Source: Aliarcobacter faecis
GTDB lineage: Bacteria; Campylobacterota; Campylobacteria; Campylobacterales; Arcobacteraceae
Length of the DNA stretch: 64,000 bases
Reading direction: 5' to 3'
Assembly (NCBI RefSeq): GCF_013201705.1
Contig: NZ_CP053837.1
Coordinates: 1 to 64,000 of the forward strand
How positions within the stretch are numbered: the first letter of the stretch is position 1; each line of letters begins with the position of its first letter. The notes beneath the pieces are model-generated. The model had not been told where the DNA came from. It saw nothing but the letters and a program-made list of their open reading frames with translations, and made no database searches. Positions 38,025 through 46,312 of this stretch are shown piece after piece. A program made the position numbers and the translations under genes.

Positions 38025-39677
38025 ATGAATGCATCAGATTTATTTATAAAAGCATTAGAAAATGAAGGTGTTGAGTACATTTTTGGTGTTCCAGGTGAAG
38101 AGAACTTAGATTTCTTAGAAGCTATGAGAAAATCAAATATTAAACTTATATTAACAAGACATGAGCAAGGTGCAGGATTTATGGCTGCAACTTATGGAAG
38201 ATTAACAGGAAGAGTTGGAGTTTGTTTATCAACTTTAGGCCCTGGAGCTACTAACTTTGCTACAAGTGCTGCTTATGCACAACTTGGTGGAATGCCTATG
38301 ATGATGATCACAGGTCAAAAACCAATTAAAAAATCTAAACAGGGAAGATTCCAAATCGTTGATATCGTTAGAATGATGAGACCAATGACTAAATTTGCAA
38401 AACAAATTGTAAATGCTCATAATATTCCATCAGTTGTAAGAGATGCATTTAAAATTGCTACAACAGAAAGACCAGGTGCTGTTCATATTGAATTACCAGA
38501 AGATATTGCAGATGAAAAAGTAGATGCTGATACAACTATTTATCCAGTACAAAATGTAAAATATCCAGTTGCTGTTGATGATGTTATTAATGAAGCAGTT
38601 GCTATGATTGAAAAAGCAAAAAGACCTTTATTATTAATTGGAGCTGGAGCAAATAGAACAAGAATTGGAAATACATTAACAGATTTTGTAAATAAAACAG
38701 GTATGGCATTCTTCTCTACTCAAATGGGTAAAGGTGTTGTAGATGAAAATCACCCAATGTGTTTAAGTGCAGCTGCATTATCAAAAGATGACTTTGTTCA
38801 CTGTGCAATTGAAAGAGCGGATTTAATTATTAATGTTGGACATGATGTTATTGAAAAACCACCATTTTTTATGTCAAATAAAGAGGGTGCTACAAAAGTT
38901 ATGCATGTAAACTTCTTTCCAAGTGAAGTAGATGATACATATTTCCCACAAATGGATGTTATTGGAGATATTGCTGGAAATATCAAAAAATTTACAGATA
39001 AAATTACAGTTCAAGCTCACTGGGATTTTGATTACTATACAAGATTAGCAGATGAAATTAGAACAAGATTATCTAAATATTTTGGTGATAATAGATTCCC
39101 AATTTTACCACAAAGAGCTGTAAGAGCTATTAGAAAAACTTTAGCAGATGAAGATATTGTAACACTTGATAATGGTGTTTATAAAATCTGGTTTGCAAGA
39201 AATTATAGATGTGCAAAACCAAATACATTATTATTAGATAATGCATTAGCTACAATGGGAGCTGGATTACCTTCAGGAATGATGGCTAAAATGATTAATC
39301 CAAATAAAAAAGTTGTAAGTGTTTGTGGAGATGGTGGATTTATGATGAATTCACAAGAGATGGAAACAGCAGTTAGATTAGGATTAGATTTAACAGTAGT
39401 TATTTTAAATGATAATGCTTATGGAATGATTAAATGGAAACAAACAGGAATGGGATTTGAGTCATTCGGACTTGATCTTGGAAACCCAGATTTTGTTAAA
39501 TATGCAGAGTCTTATGGAGCAAAAGGTTATAGACCAACTTCAGTAGAAGAGTTTGAAAAAACTTTAGAGCAATGTGTAAATAGTAAAGGAGTACATTTAA
39601 TTGATTTAGCAGTTGATTACTCTTTAAATCATGCAATTTTAAATGAGTTATTACCACAAAAAGCTTGTATGGTATAA
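38025..39677 (+). CDS. Acetolactate synthase-like ThDP enzyme (AlsS type)
   Basis: The 550-residue enzyme has the three domains of the ThDP-dependent carboligase/decarboxylase family: N-terminal PYR domain with catalytic Glu in LTRHEQGAGFMA near residue 48, a central domain, and the C-terminal PP domain with the ThDP motif GDGGFMMNSQEME ... ILNDNAYGMIKWKQ near 436-475. The best match in style is a catabolic acetolactate synthase of the AlsS type, with no regulatory small subunit beside it. A 2-oxoacid decarboxylase or other carboligase cannot be excluded. It has RBS CGGAG and is followed by its own terminator and an aldehyde dehydrogenase gene. Confidence 0.85.
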   Translation: MNASDLFIKALENEGVEYIFGVPGEENLDFLEAMRKSNIKLILTRHEQGAGFMAATYGRLTGRVGVCLSTLGPGATNFATSAAYAQLGGMPMMMITGQKPIKKSKQGRFQIVDIVRMMRPMTKFAKQIVNAHNIPSVVRDAFKIATTERPGAVHIELPEDIADEKVDADTTIYPVQNVKYPVAVDDVINEAVAMIEKAKRPLLLIGAGANRTRIGNTLTDFVNKTGMAFFSTQMGKGVVDENHPMCLSAAALSKDDFVHCAIERADLIINVGHDVIEKPPFFMSNKEGATKVMHVNFFPSEVDDTYFPQMDVIGDIAGNIKKFTDKITVQAHWDFDYYTRLADEIRTRLSKYFGDNRFPILPQRAVRAIRKTLADEDIVTLDNGVYKIWFARNYRCAKPNTLLLDNALATMGAGLPSGMMAKMINPNKKVVSVCGDGGFMMNSQEMETAVRLGLDLTVVILNDNAYGMIKWKQTGMGFESFGLDLGNPDFVKYAESYGAKGYRPTSVEEFEKTLEQCVNSKGVHLIDLAVDYSLNHAILNELLPQKACMV

Positions 39678-39690
39678 GCTTAAGCTAAAT

Positions 39691-39724
39691 AAAAAGGGGC
39701 TTTAAATTTAAAGCCCCTTTTTTT
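39691..39724 (+). terminator. Strong terminator after the ThDP enzyme gene
   Basis: GGGGCTTTAAA and TTTAAAGCCCC form an 11-bp perfect stem (39696-39717), followed by seven T. Five A precede it, so it also works on the other strand. Confidence 0.9.
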
Positions 39725-39751
39725 AATCTTAAAATATATAAAGGAGAAAAT

Positions 39752-41143
39752 ATGAGTACGATAGAAGTTACATCACCATTTGATGGAAAAGTAGTTGGAA
39801 CTGTAAATTTTAATACATTTGAAGAGGTTGAAGCAGCTATTGATTTAGCACATAAAACTTTTATAAATAAAGATGGATGGTTACCAAAATATAAAAGAGT
39901 TGAAATTTTAGAAAATGTTATGAAAATTATGAGTTCTCAAGTTGAAGATCTTACAATTCTTTGTGCTAGTGAAGGTGGAAAACCTTATATGGACTCTAAA
40001 GTTGAGATTTTAAGAGCAATAAATGGTATTAAAATAGCTATTGAACATCTTAGCGTATTTGAAGGTAAAGAAGTTGCTATGGGACATACAAATACAAGTG
40101 CAAATAGATTAGCTTATACATTTAAAGAACCAATAGGGGTTGTTGCTGCAATTTCTGCATTTAACCACCCTTTTAATTTGGCAGTTCATCAAGTAATTCC
40201 AGCTATTGCAGCGGGATGTCCAGTAATTATTAGACCAGCAACTCAAACTCCTATGAGTGCGGTAAAATTAGTTGAGATTTTAAAAGAAGCAGGGCTTCCA
40301 AATGGATGGGCTCAAGCTGTTGTTTGTGATAGAAAAGGTGGAGAATTACTTGCAACATCTCCAAAAACTGCATTCTTAACATTTATTGGTTCAGGAAGTG
40401 TGGGTTGGTACTTAAACTCAAAAGCTAGTGATGGAACAAGAGTTGTATTAGAACATGGTGGAGTTGCACCTGTAATAGTTGAAGCTGATGCTGATATTGA
40501 AGATATGATTCCAGCTTTAGCAAAAGGTGGATTCTATCATGCTGGACAAGTTTGTGTTTCTGTTCAAAGAGTTTTTGTTCAAGAGTCAATCTGCGAAGAA
40601 GTTGCTACTAAATTAGCTGCTGCTGCTTCAAAACTTATTGTTGGAGATCAATTAGATCCAAAAACAGAAGTTGGACCACTTATTAATAATGGTGAAGTAG
40701 ATAGAGTTGAAGAGTGGGTAAACGAAGCAGTTTCTAAAGGTGGAAAAATTTTAACTGGTGGAAAAAGAATCTCTAACTCTTGCTTCCAACCAACAGTTAT
40801 TTTAAATCCTGCTGAAGATGCTTTAGTTTCAACTAAAGAGGTATTTGGACCAGTTGTTTGTATTTATTCATATAAAGATTTAGATGAAGCAATTGCAAGA
40901 GCAAATCAACTTGATGTTTCTTTCCAAGCAGCAGTATTTACAAAAAATATTGATAAAGCTTTAAAAGCTGTAAAAAGATTGAATGCAACAGCAGTAATGG
41001 TAAATGACCATACTGCATTTAGAGTTGATTGGATGCCATTTGGTGGAGCAAAAGTATCAGGTCTTGGAATGGGTGGAATTCCACACTCAATGCATGATAT
41101 GAGTGTAGAAAAAATGATGGTTATAAAATCACCAGTTTTATAA
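39752..41143 (+). CDS. NAD(P)-dependent aldehyde dehydrogenase
   Basis: The 463-residue enzyme is an ALDH-superfamily member of the lactaldehyde/non-phosphorylating glyceraldehyde type. It shows the substrate-pocket Asn in AISAFNHPFN near residue 138, the glycine motif TFIGSGSVGWYL near 210, the general-base Glu in LEHGGVAP near 234 and the catalytic Cys in AGQVCVSVQR near 267. The HGG in place of the usual LGG is a mild variation. The aldehyde is not known. It lies downstream of the ThDP enzyme, separated by a strong terminator, with its own RBS AAGGAG, so the two may act in the same pathway or only be neighbours. Confidence 0.9.
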   Translation: MSTIEVTSPFDGKVVGTVNFNTFEEVEAAIDLAHKTFINKDGWLPKYKRVEILENVMKIMSSQVEDLTILCASEGGKPYMDSKVEILRAINGIKIAIEHLSVFEGKEVAMGHTNTSANRLAYTFKEPIGVVAAISAFNHPFNLAVHQVIPAIAAGCPVIIRPATQTPMSAVKLVEILKEAGLPNGWAQAVVCDRKGGELLATSPKTAFLTFIGSGSVGWYLNSKASDGTRVVLEHGGVAPVIVEADADIEDMIPALAKGGFYHAGQVCVSVQRVFVQESICEEVATKLAAAASKLIVGDQLDPKTEVGPLINNGEVDRVEEWVNEAVSKGGKILTGGKRISNSCFQPTVILNPAEDALVSTKEVFGPVVCIYSYKDLDEAIARANQLDVSFQAAVFTKNIDKALKAVKRLNATAVMVNDHTAFRVDWMPFGGAKVSGLGMGGIPHSMHDMSVEKMMVIKSPVL

Positions 41144-41165
41144 TTTGTGATTTTTTGATATTATA

Positions 41166-41197
41166 AAGCTAAGGTTTTTTAACCTTAGCTTTTTTTA
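41166..41197 (+). terminator. Terminator after the aldehyde dehydrogenase gene
   Basis: AAGCTAAGGTT and AACCTTAGCTT form an 11-bp stem with a TTTT loop and a seven-T tail. Confidence 0.9.
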
Positions 41198-41220
41198 TTT
41201 TTAGATAAAGGATATTTGTT

Positions 41221-41868
41221 ATGAATTGGGAAGAAGTAATAGATTTAGAAAAACAGAAAGATTACTATAAAAGTTTAAAAGTACAAATTGATGAAAGATA
41301 TGAAGCTACAAGAGTTTTTCCTGAAAAAAAGGATATTTTTAAAGCTTTTTCTCTCACAAAACTTGATAATCTAAAAGTTGTAATTCTAGGACAAGACCCT
41401 TATCATGGTTTTGGTCAAGCTCAAGGTTTAGCCTTTTCAACTCCAGCAAATATTAAAAATCCACCTTCAATGCAAAATATACTAAAAGAGATATATGATG
41501 ATTTACAGAAAACTTCACTTTGTATAGATGGAGATTTAACACCTTGGGCAAAGCAAGGGGTATTACTTTTAAATACAGTTTTAACAGTTGAAGAAGGAAA
41601 AGCTGGAAGTCATCAAAATATGGGTTGGGAGATTTTTACAGATAATATTATTAAATATATTAGTCAAAATTGTAAGGATATTGTATTTTTATTGTGGGGA
41701 AGCCCTGCTATACGAAAAAAAGTTTTAATAGATGAAAGAAAGCATCATATTTTAACAACTGTTCACCCAAGCCCACTTAGTGCATATAGAGGATTTTTTG
41801 GTTGTAAACATTTTTCAAAAACAAATGAAATTTTAATATCTTTAGAAAAAGAGGCTATTCTTTGGTAG
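41221..41868 (+). CDS. ung: Uracil-DNA glycosylase
   Basis: Ung removes uracil from DNA in base-excision repair. The 215-residue protein has the water-activating motif GQDPYHGFGQAQGLAFS near residues 59-75 (catalytic Asp and His) and the minor-groove motif HPSPLSAYRGFFGCKHF near 182-198. This is normal for family 1 UDG. The ATG has AAAGGA upstream. The 3' end overlaps by 14 bases the convergent ygbA-like gene. Confidence 0.97.
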   Translation: MNWEEVIDLEKQKDYYKSLKVQIDERYEATRVFPEKKDIFKAFSLTKLDNLKVVILGQDPYHGFGQAQGLAFSTPANIKNPPSMQNILKEIYDDLQKTSLCIDGDLTPWAKQGVLLLNTVLTVEEGKAGSHQNMGWEIFTDNIIKYISQNCKDIVFLLWGSPAIRKKVLIDERKHHILTTVHPSPLSAYRGFFGCKHFSKTNEILISLEKEAILW

Positions 41869-42217
41869 AATTGCTAAAAATATTTATAACTCTTGATTTT
41901 ATTTTTCCTAAAGATAGTTTTATTGCCGAATATTTCATGACTCTTGCAGCTTCTTTCCATTTTTGTTTTTCATAACAAGGAGCTGGACAAGTTCGACATC
42001 TTGGTTTTATATCGTGAGGACATCCTTGAAGTCTATTAAAAGAGTAAGATATTGCTTCGTAACATATAGGACATAAATTTAACTCCAAAAAAAACTTTTT
42101 TTCTTTATATTCTAATACTTCAAGTCTTATTTTTTGGTTTTCATGTTTATCTATGCAGTATAATTCATAAAATTTTTTGAGAGTGTTTATCTCAGATTCA
42201 AATTTTTCATGTGTCAT
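41855..42217 (-). CDS. Nitrous-oxide-stimulated-promoter family protein (YgbA-like)
   Basis: The 120-residue protein matches the YgbA/NO-stimulated-promoter family by its cysteine-rich core, with CPICYEAISYSFNR near residues 48-61, GCPHDIKPRCRTCPAPCY near 66-83, then KWKEAARVMKYSAIKL. Six cysteines in C-x2-C and C-x2-C-x3-C patterns suggest metal or Fe-S binding. In other bacteria the gene is induced by nitrosative stress and helps recovery from NO. It is divergent from a Crp/Fnr regulator with a TTGAT-N4-ATCAA site between them, which fits NO- or anaerobic-type control. Confidence 0.88.
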   Translation of the reverse strand: MTHEKFESEINTLKKFYELYCIDKHENQKIRLEVLEYKEKKFFLELNLCPICYEAISYSFNRLQGCPHDIKPRCRTCPAPCYEKQKWKEAARVMKYSAIKLSLGKIKSRVINIFSNSTKE

Positions 42218-42273
42218 TTAGGTTACTTTAATTTTACTTTATAAGATTTTTACATACAATAATTAATATAAAA

Positions 42274-42287
42274 TTGATAGGTATCAA
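42274..42287. promoter_or_regulatory. FNR/NssR-type operator TTGAT-N4-ATCAA
   Basis: TTGATAGGTATCAA is a perfect-armed FNR-type palindrome. Its centre is about 63 bases upstream of the ygbA-like start, suitable for class II activation (about -41.5) if the TATA-like tract near 42249 is the -10. On the other side it lies just ahead of the RBS of the Crp/Fnr gene, suitable for autoregulation. Confidence 0.75.
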
Positions 42288-42303
42288 TATAATGGAGAAT
42301 AAA

Positions 42304-42960
42304 ATGGGAAGTTTGCCAAAAAGAGATGATGATTATAGTTTTTTTAATTTTTTAGATCCAAAAGATTTAGAAAAATTAAAAGATATATCATTTAAGAAAT
42401 CATATAAAAAAGATGAAATACTATTTTATAAAGGAGATGAATCTAAATATCTTCATCTTTTAGTTAGAGGTATTACAAAACTATATACACATGATTTTAA
42501 AGATAATGAAGTAGTAATTCATAATCTTATGGGACCTGCATTAATAGCTGAAATTATGAATTACGAAGAGATGAATTTTTTAGCAAATTGCTCTTTTGAA
42601 ACAGATGCGGAGGTAATTTTAATAGATTATAAAAGATTTAAAGAAGAATTTTTACAAAAACCAGAGATTTCAATGTTTTTTATAAAATCACTTACTAAAA
42701 AGATAAAATTTTTAGAGAATTTTATAAACTATAATATTGCACTAAATAGTATGGAAAAGATCGCAAAATTTTTATATGAAAATGAAAGCTTATTACCAAG
42801 TTTAAAGCAGGTAAAAATTGCACAAATTTTGAACATAACTCCCGAGACTTTCTCAAGACAACTTTCAAAGCTAAAAAAAGATGAGATTATACAAAATGAG
42901 AAAGGTTTTATTAAAATTTTAAATCATAAAGCATTAAAAAAATTCATTACTTCGTTATAG
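42304..42960 (+). CDS. Crp/Fnr-family regulator (NssR-like)
   Basis: The 218-residue protein has an N-terminal cyclic-nucleotide-binding-like domain (KKDEILFYKGDESKYLHLLV), a dimer helix and a C-terminal HTH_Crp helix pair QVKIAQILNITPETFSRQLS. The recognition helix ExxSR (ETFSR) is the one FNR uses for TTGAT half-sites, matching the operator upstream. It lacks the N-terminal Cys cluster of true FNR, so an Fe-S sensor is unlikely; NssR and Dnr types behave like this in nitrosative stress. The start at 42304 has GGAG six bases upstream; a TTG at 42274 lies inside the operator and is rejected. It is divergent from the ygbA-like gene. Confidence 0.9.
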   Translation: MGSLPKRDDDYSFFNFLDPKDLEKLKDISFKKSYKKDEILFYKGDESKYLHLLVRGITKLYTHDFKDNEVVIHNLMGPALIAEIMNYEEMNFLANCSFETDAEVILIDYKRFKEEFLQKPEISMFFIKSLTKKIKFLENFINYNIALNSMEKIAKFLYENESLLPSLKQVKIAQILNITPETFSRQLSKLKKDEIIQNEKGFIKILNHKALKKFITSL

Positions 42961-43011
42961 AAAAATATATTTTTATGATATAATTTTTTGAATTATTTTA
43001 AAGGAGATTGA

Positions 43012-43365
43012 ATGAAAAAAATTTTAGCTATTTTAGCTTTAGGTAGTAGTTTATTATTTGGTGCAATTAATTTGCAAACAGCTTCAAAAGAAGAACTTAT
43101 GAGCATAAAAGGGATTGGTGAGAAAAAAGCTGATCAAATTATTGAGTATAGAAAAACAAATAAAATTTCAAAACCAGAAGATTTAAAAAATATAAAAGGT
43201 TTTGGAGACAATGTTGTTGGTAATGTACAAAATGATGTAAATGTTAAAGATATAGCTTCAAAGAAAATTGATGAAATTAAAGAAAAACCATCTAAACAAT
43301 TAACTAAAGAAAAAGATAATTTAGAAGATAAAGCTTTTAAAAAAATAAATAAAGCTTTAAACTAA
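43012..43365 (+). CDS. ComEA-like secreted helix-hairpin-helix protein
   Basis: The 117-residue protein has a signal peptide (MKKILAILALGSSLLFGA) and a double helix-hairpin-helix DNA-binding unit: INLQTASKEELMSIKGIGEK near residues 19-38 and ISKPEDLKNIKGFGDNVVGN near 53-72. A lysine-rich tail follows. This is the plan of ComEA-type periplasmic proteins that bind incoming DNA during transformation, though the tail and short length differ from ComEA of Bacillus. No other competence gene is next to it. It has the RBS AAGGAG and a terminator after it. Confidence 0.85.
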   Translation: MKKILAILALGSSLLFGAINLQTASKEELMSIKGIGEKKADQIIEYRKTNKISKPEDLKNIKGFGDNVVGNVQNDVNVKDIASKKIDEIKEKPSKQLTKEKDNLEDKAFKKINKALN

Positions 43366-43372
43366 CAAAATG

Positions 43373-43400
43373 AAACTAAGGCTTTTGGGCTTTAGTTTTA
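43373..43400 (+). terminator. Terminator after the ComEA-like gene
   Basis: AAACTAAGGC, loop TTTTG, GGCTTTAGTTT pairs with one mismatch and runs into TTTTAGTT. Confidence 0.65.
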
Positions 43401-43440
43401 GTTCTTTATGATAAAATTTTTCAAAAATTAAAGGAAGATT

Positions 43441-43869
43441 TTGAAATTTACTGTTAATTCCTTATGTCCATGTGGAAGTCTCAAAAAATATAAAAAATGT
43501 TGTAAAATTTTTCATGATAAAATAAAGAATCCTTCAACTGCCCTTGACCTTATGAAGTCAAGATTTTCTGCATTTGTATTTTGTAAAAGTAACTATATTA
43601 TAAAAACAACACATAAAGATAATCCAGATTTTTCAACTGATATTTTAAATTGGAAAAAAGATATTGAACTTTTTAGTGTAAATACAGATTTTGTTAAGCT
43701 TGAGATTTTAGAGTTTATAGAAGCTGAATTTGAAAGTTTTGTAACATTTAAAGCAACACTATTTCAAAATAAAAATGATATATCATTTATAGAAAAGAGC
43801 CGATTTAAAAAAGAGAATAACTTTTGGTTTTATGTAGATGGGAAATTTATAGGAGAAAATAATGCTTGA
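43441..43869 (+). CDS. YchJ-family protein with SEC-C zinc motif
   Basis: The 142-residue protein belongs to the YchJ (UPF0225) family. The N-terminal SEC-C motif [17 protein letters not shown] near residues 9-25 binds zinc and is seen at the end of SecA and in YchJ. The rest is the NTF2-like YchJ middle domain ([20 protein letters not shown]). Only the N-terminal zinc motif is seen; the second, C-terminal motif of long forms is absent. The start is TTG with AAGGAAGA upstream. It overlaps the marC start by eight bases, so the genes are coupled. Function is not known. Confidence 0.88.
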   Translation: MKFTVNSLCPCGSLKKYKKCCKIFHDKIKNPSTALDLMKSRFSAFVFCKSNYIIKTTHKDNPDFSTDILNWKKDIELFSVNTDFVKLEILEFIEAEFESFVTFKATLFQNKNDISFIEKSRFKKENNFWFYVDGKFIGENNA

Positions 43870-44503
43870 ATTACTAAATATTATTTCAATGGGACTTATT
43901 ATTCTAGTTCCATTAGCAAACCCCATAACAACTGTAGCTTTGTTTATTGGACTTAGTCAAAATATGACTAAACAAGATAAAAATAGACAGGCTTTTTTGG
44001 CTTCAGTTTATGTTTTCCTTATTCTTGTTATCTCGTTTTACTTTGGGCAATTTATAATGAAGACTTTTGGAATATCTATTCCAGGATTAAGAATAGCTGG
44101 TGGATTAATAGTTGCATATATTGGATTTAGAATGCTTTTCCCTGAAAAGAAAGATGATGATACTAAAACCCAGACAATTAAAAGTATAGCTTTTGTTCCA
44201 CTTGCAATGCCAAGTACTGCTGGACCTGGAACTATTGCTATGGTTATTAGTGTAGCTTCAACTGTTCATAGTGATCAAAACACAACTCCTATGTGGATAA
44301 TATATGTTTCATCTATTGTAGTTCCATTAATACTAAGTTTTATTTTATGGTTAAGTTTAAGAAGTGCGGATACTATTATGAGAATAGTAGGTCGTAATGG
44401 TGTTGATGCAATTTCAAGATTGATGGGATTTTTACTTGTTTGTATGGGAACACAATTTGTTATAAATGGTGTTAAAGAGATAATTTTAAATTTTCCAAAT
44501 TAA
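43862..44503 (+). CDS. MarC-family inner membrane protein
   Basis: The 213-residue protein has six membrane segments and the two repeats of the MarC family, with short P-rich loops: [20 protein letters not shown] near residues 19-38 and [19 protein letters not shown] near 117-135, both typical. The name comes from the E. coli mar locus, but a role in multiple antibiotic resistance was not upheld and the true function is unknown. The start lies within the end of the YchJ gene and has GGAGAAAA upstream. It is followed by yaaA, nine bases on. Confidence 0.9.
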   Translation: MLELLNIISMGLIILVPLANPITTVALFIGLSQNMTKQDKNRQAFLASVYVFLILVISFYFGQFIMKTFGISIPGLRIAGGLIVAYIGFRMLFPEKKDDDTKTQTIKSIAFVPLAMPSTAGPGTIAMVISVASTVHSDQNTTPMWIIYVSSIVVPLILSFILWLSLRSADTIMRIVGRNGVDAISRLMGFLLVCMGTQFVINGVKEIILNFPN

Positions 44504-44512
44504 AGGATAAAT

Positions 44513-45250
44513 ATGAAGATACTATTTTCTCCAAGTGAGACAAAAATTGCTGGTGGAGATGAAGAATTTTTAAATAAAAATTCATTTATTTTTCCAGAAC
44601 TTTATGAAAAAAGATTAGAAATAGTAAACACTTACAATGACTTTTTAAGAACAGCTTCAAAAGAGGAACTAGAAAAACTTTTTGGAACAAAGAAAGCTGA
44701 TATTATAGAAAAATATAAAATAAATATTTTTAAAAGTCCTACTATGAAAGCAATTCAAAGATATGAAGGAGTTGCTTATGATTATTTGGATTATAATAAT
44801 TTAGATAAAAATGCACAAAAATATATAGATGAAAATACACTAATATTTTCAAATCTTTTTGGCGTTTTAAAAGCAAGTGATAAGATACCAGATTATAAAC
44901 TCAAACAAGGTGAAACTTTTGAATCTCTAAAAATAGAGAAGTTTTATAACGATAATTTCTCAAACTCATTAGATGAATATTTAAAAGATGAAGATATTTT
45001 AGACTTAAGAGCAGGATTTTATGAGAAATTTTATACTATAAAAAAAACATATTTAACTATGAAGTTTATAAAAGATGGGAAGGTTGTAAGCCATTTTGCA
45101 AAAGCTTATAGAGGAGAAATTTTAAAATTACTTGCACAAAAAGATATAAAAACTTTTGATGAACTTTTAAATCTTGAGATAAAGAATTTATCTATTGTTG
45201 AGATAAAAGAGCAAAAATTAAAAAAAGAGATAGTTTATAGTATCAATTAA
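44513..45250 (+). CDS. yaaA: YaaA-family peroxide-stress protein
   Basis: The 245-residue protein has the YaaA/DUF328 pattern: KILFSPSETKIAGG at the start, AIQRYEGVAYDYLDYN near residue 83, LIFSNLFGVLKASDKIPDYK near 115-134, and FAKAYRGEILKLLAQK near 203. YaaA lowers free intracellular iron under peroxide stress in E. coli and binds DNA with a cavity fold. The length matches. It is co-directional with marC and corA (gaps of nine and ten bases), so a membrane/metal-related transcription unit is likely. Confidence 0.9.
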   Translation: MKILFSPSETKIAGGDEEFLNKNSFIFPELYEKRLEIVNTYNDFLRTASKEELEKLFGTKKADIIEKYKINIFKSPTMKAIQRYEGVAYDYLDYNNLDKNAQKYIDENTLIFSNLFGVLKASDKIPDYKLKQGETFESLKIEKFYNDNFSNSLDEYLKDEDILDLRAGFYEKFYTIKKTYLTMKFIKDGKVVSHFAKAYRGEILKLLAQKDIKTFDELLNLEIKNLSIVEIKEQKLKKEIVYSIN

Positions 45251-45260
45251 AGGTAAAAAC

Positions 45261-46226
45261 ATGAAACCATTTCAAGGTTTTTTAATACAAAAAGATGGAA
45301 CAGCACAAGAGTTAAAATATGAGAAATTAGATAACTTAGAAAGAGTTAATAAAATTTTATGGTTACACTTTGATTATACAAGTAAGGAAGCACAAGATTG
45401 GATTACAAATAAAAGTGGAATAGATTCTATTGCTGTAGATGCGCTTTTAGCAGATGAAACAAGACCTAGAACAGTTCTTTTAAATGATGCTTTATTAATC
45501 GCTTTAAGAGGTGTAAATTTAGAGAAAAATGCAAAACCAGAGAAGATGATTTCTATTCGTATTTTTATATCTTCAGATTTAATTATTTCAACAAGTAGAA
45601 AAAATATATTATCTGTATCAGAGATAAGTGAAGATTTAAGGAATGGAGAAGGTGTAAAAAGTTCTTCAGAATTTTTGGTTGAACTAACTTATAGAATGAT
45701 AGATAGAATGGATAGTGTAATAGATAAAATCCAAGATAGAGCTGATTTTTTGGAAGAAAATATTTTAGATGCTGAGAATAATACAGAGTTTAGAACAGAA
45801 ATATTAAAAATTAGAAGAGAAAGTATTATTTTAAAGAGATACTTAACTCCACAAAAAGAGGCACTAGTAAAACTTTATAATGAAAAACTTTTATGGATAG
45901 ATGAGTATCAAAAGATTGAATTAAGAGAGACAACAGACCAACTAATAAGACATATTGAAGAGCTTGATACAATTAGAGATAAAGTTATACTTTTTCAAGA
46001 AGAGTTAGTAAATAGTTTAACTGAACAGATGAATAAAAAGATGTATATTTTGGCTATTTTATCTGCAATCTTTTTGCCACTTACATTCTTAACAGGGCTT
46101 TTAGGGATAAATGTTGGTGGGATTCCAGGTGCAACTTCTGATAATGCTTTTTATATATTTATTTTGATTTTAGTTACGGTTGTTGGCTTTCAATTTTATA
46201 TTTTTAAAAAGAAGAAGTGGATTTAA
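45261..46226 (+). CDS. CorA/ZntB-type divalent metal transporter
   Basis: The 321-residue protein is a CorA-superfamily channel: a long cytoplasmic funnel with coiled-coil helices (TYRMIDRMDSVIDKIQDRAD near residues 147-166), two C-terminal membrane helices, and a GIN motif (LTGLLGINVGGIPG near 280) in the loop that forms the pore mouth. GIN replaces the GMN of CorA and is typical of the ZntB branch, which moves Zn2+ with protons. The end FQFYIFKKKKWI matches the basic tail of this family. Zn2+ versus Mg2+ cannot be decided from sequence alone. Confidence 0.88.
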   Translation: MKPFQGFLIQKDGTAQELKYEKLDNLERVNKILWLHFDYTSKEAQDWITNKSGIDSIAVDALLADETRPRTVLLNDALLIALRGVNLEKNAKPEKMISIRIFISSDLIISTSRKNILSVSEISEDLRNGEGVKSSSEFLVELTYRMIDRMDSVIDKIQDRADFLEENILDAENNTEFRTEILKIRRESIILKRYLTPQKEALVKLYNEKLLWIDEYQKIELRETTDQLIRHIEELDTIRDKVILFQEELVNSLTEQMNKKMYILAILSAIFLPLTFLTGLLGINVGGIPGATSDNAFYIFILILVTVVGFQFYIFKKKKWI

Positions 46227-46251
46227 AATAAGAGATTTTAATTTATCAAAG

Positions 46252-46282
46252 CAAAAATATTCCCAAGCTATAAGCTTGGGAA
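46252..46282 (-). terminator. Hairpin at the end of the Ntn-hydrolase gene
   Basis: TTCCCAAGCT and AGCTTGGGAA form a perfect 10-bp stem with loop ATA (46260-46282). On the minus strand TATTTTTGC follows it, as in a terminator for the minus-strand gene; the plus-strand side lacks a T-run. The GC-rich arms stand out from the AT-rich surroundings. Confidence 0.65.
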
Positions 46283-46312
46283 CGAATGGTAGATTAAAGA
46301 GAGTTTTTTATT

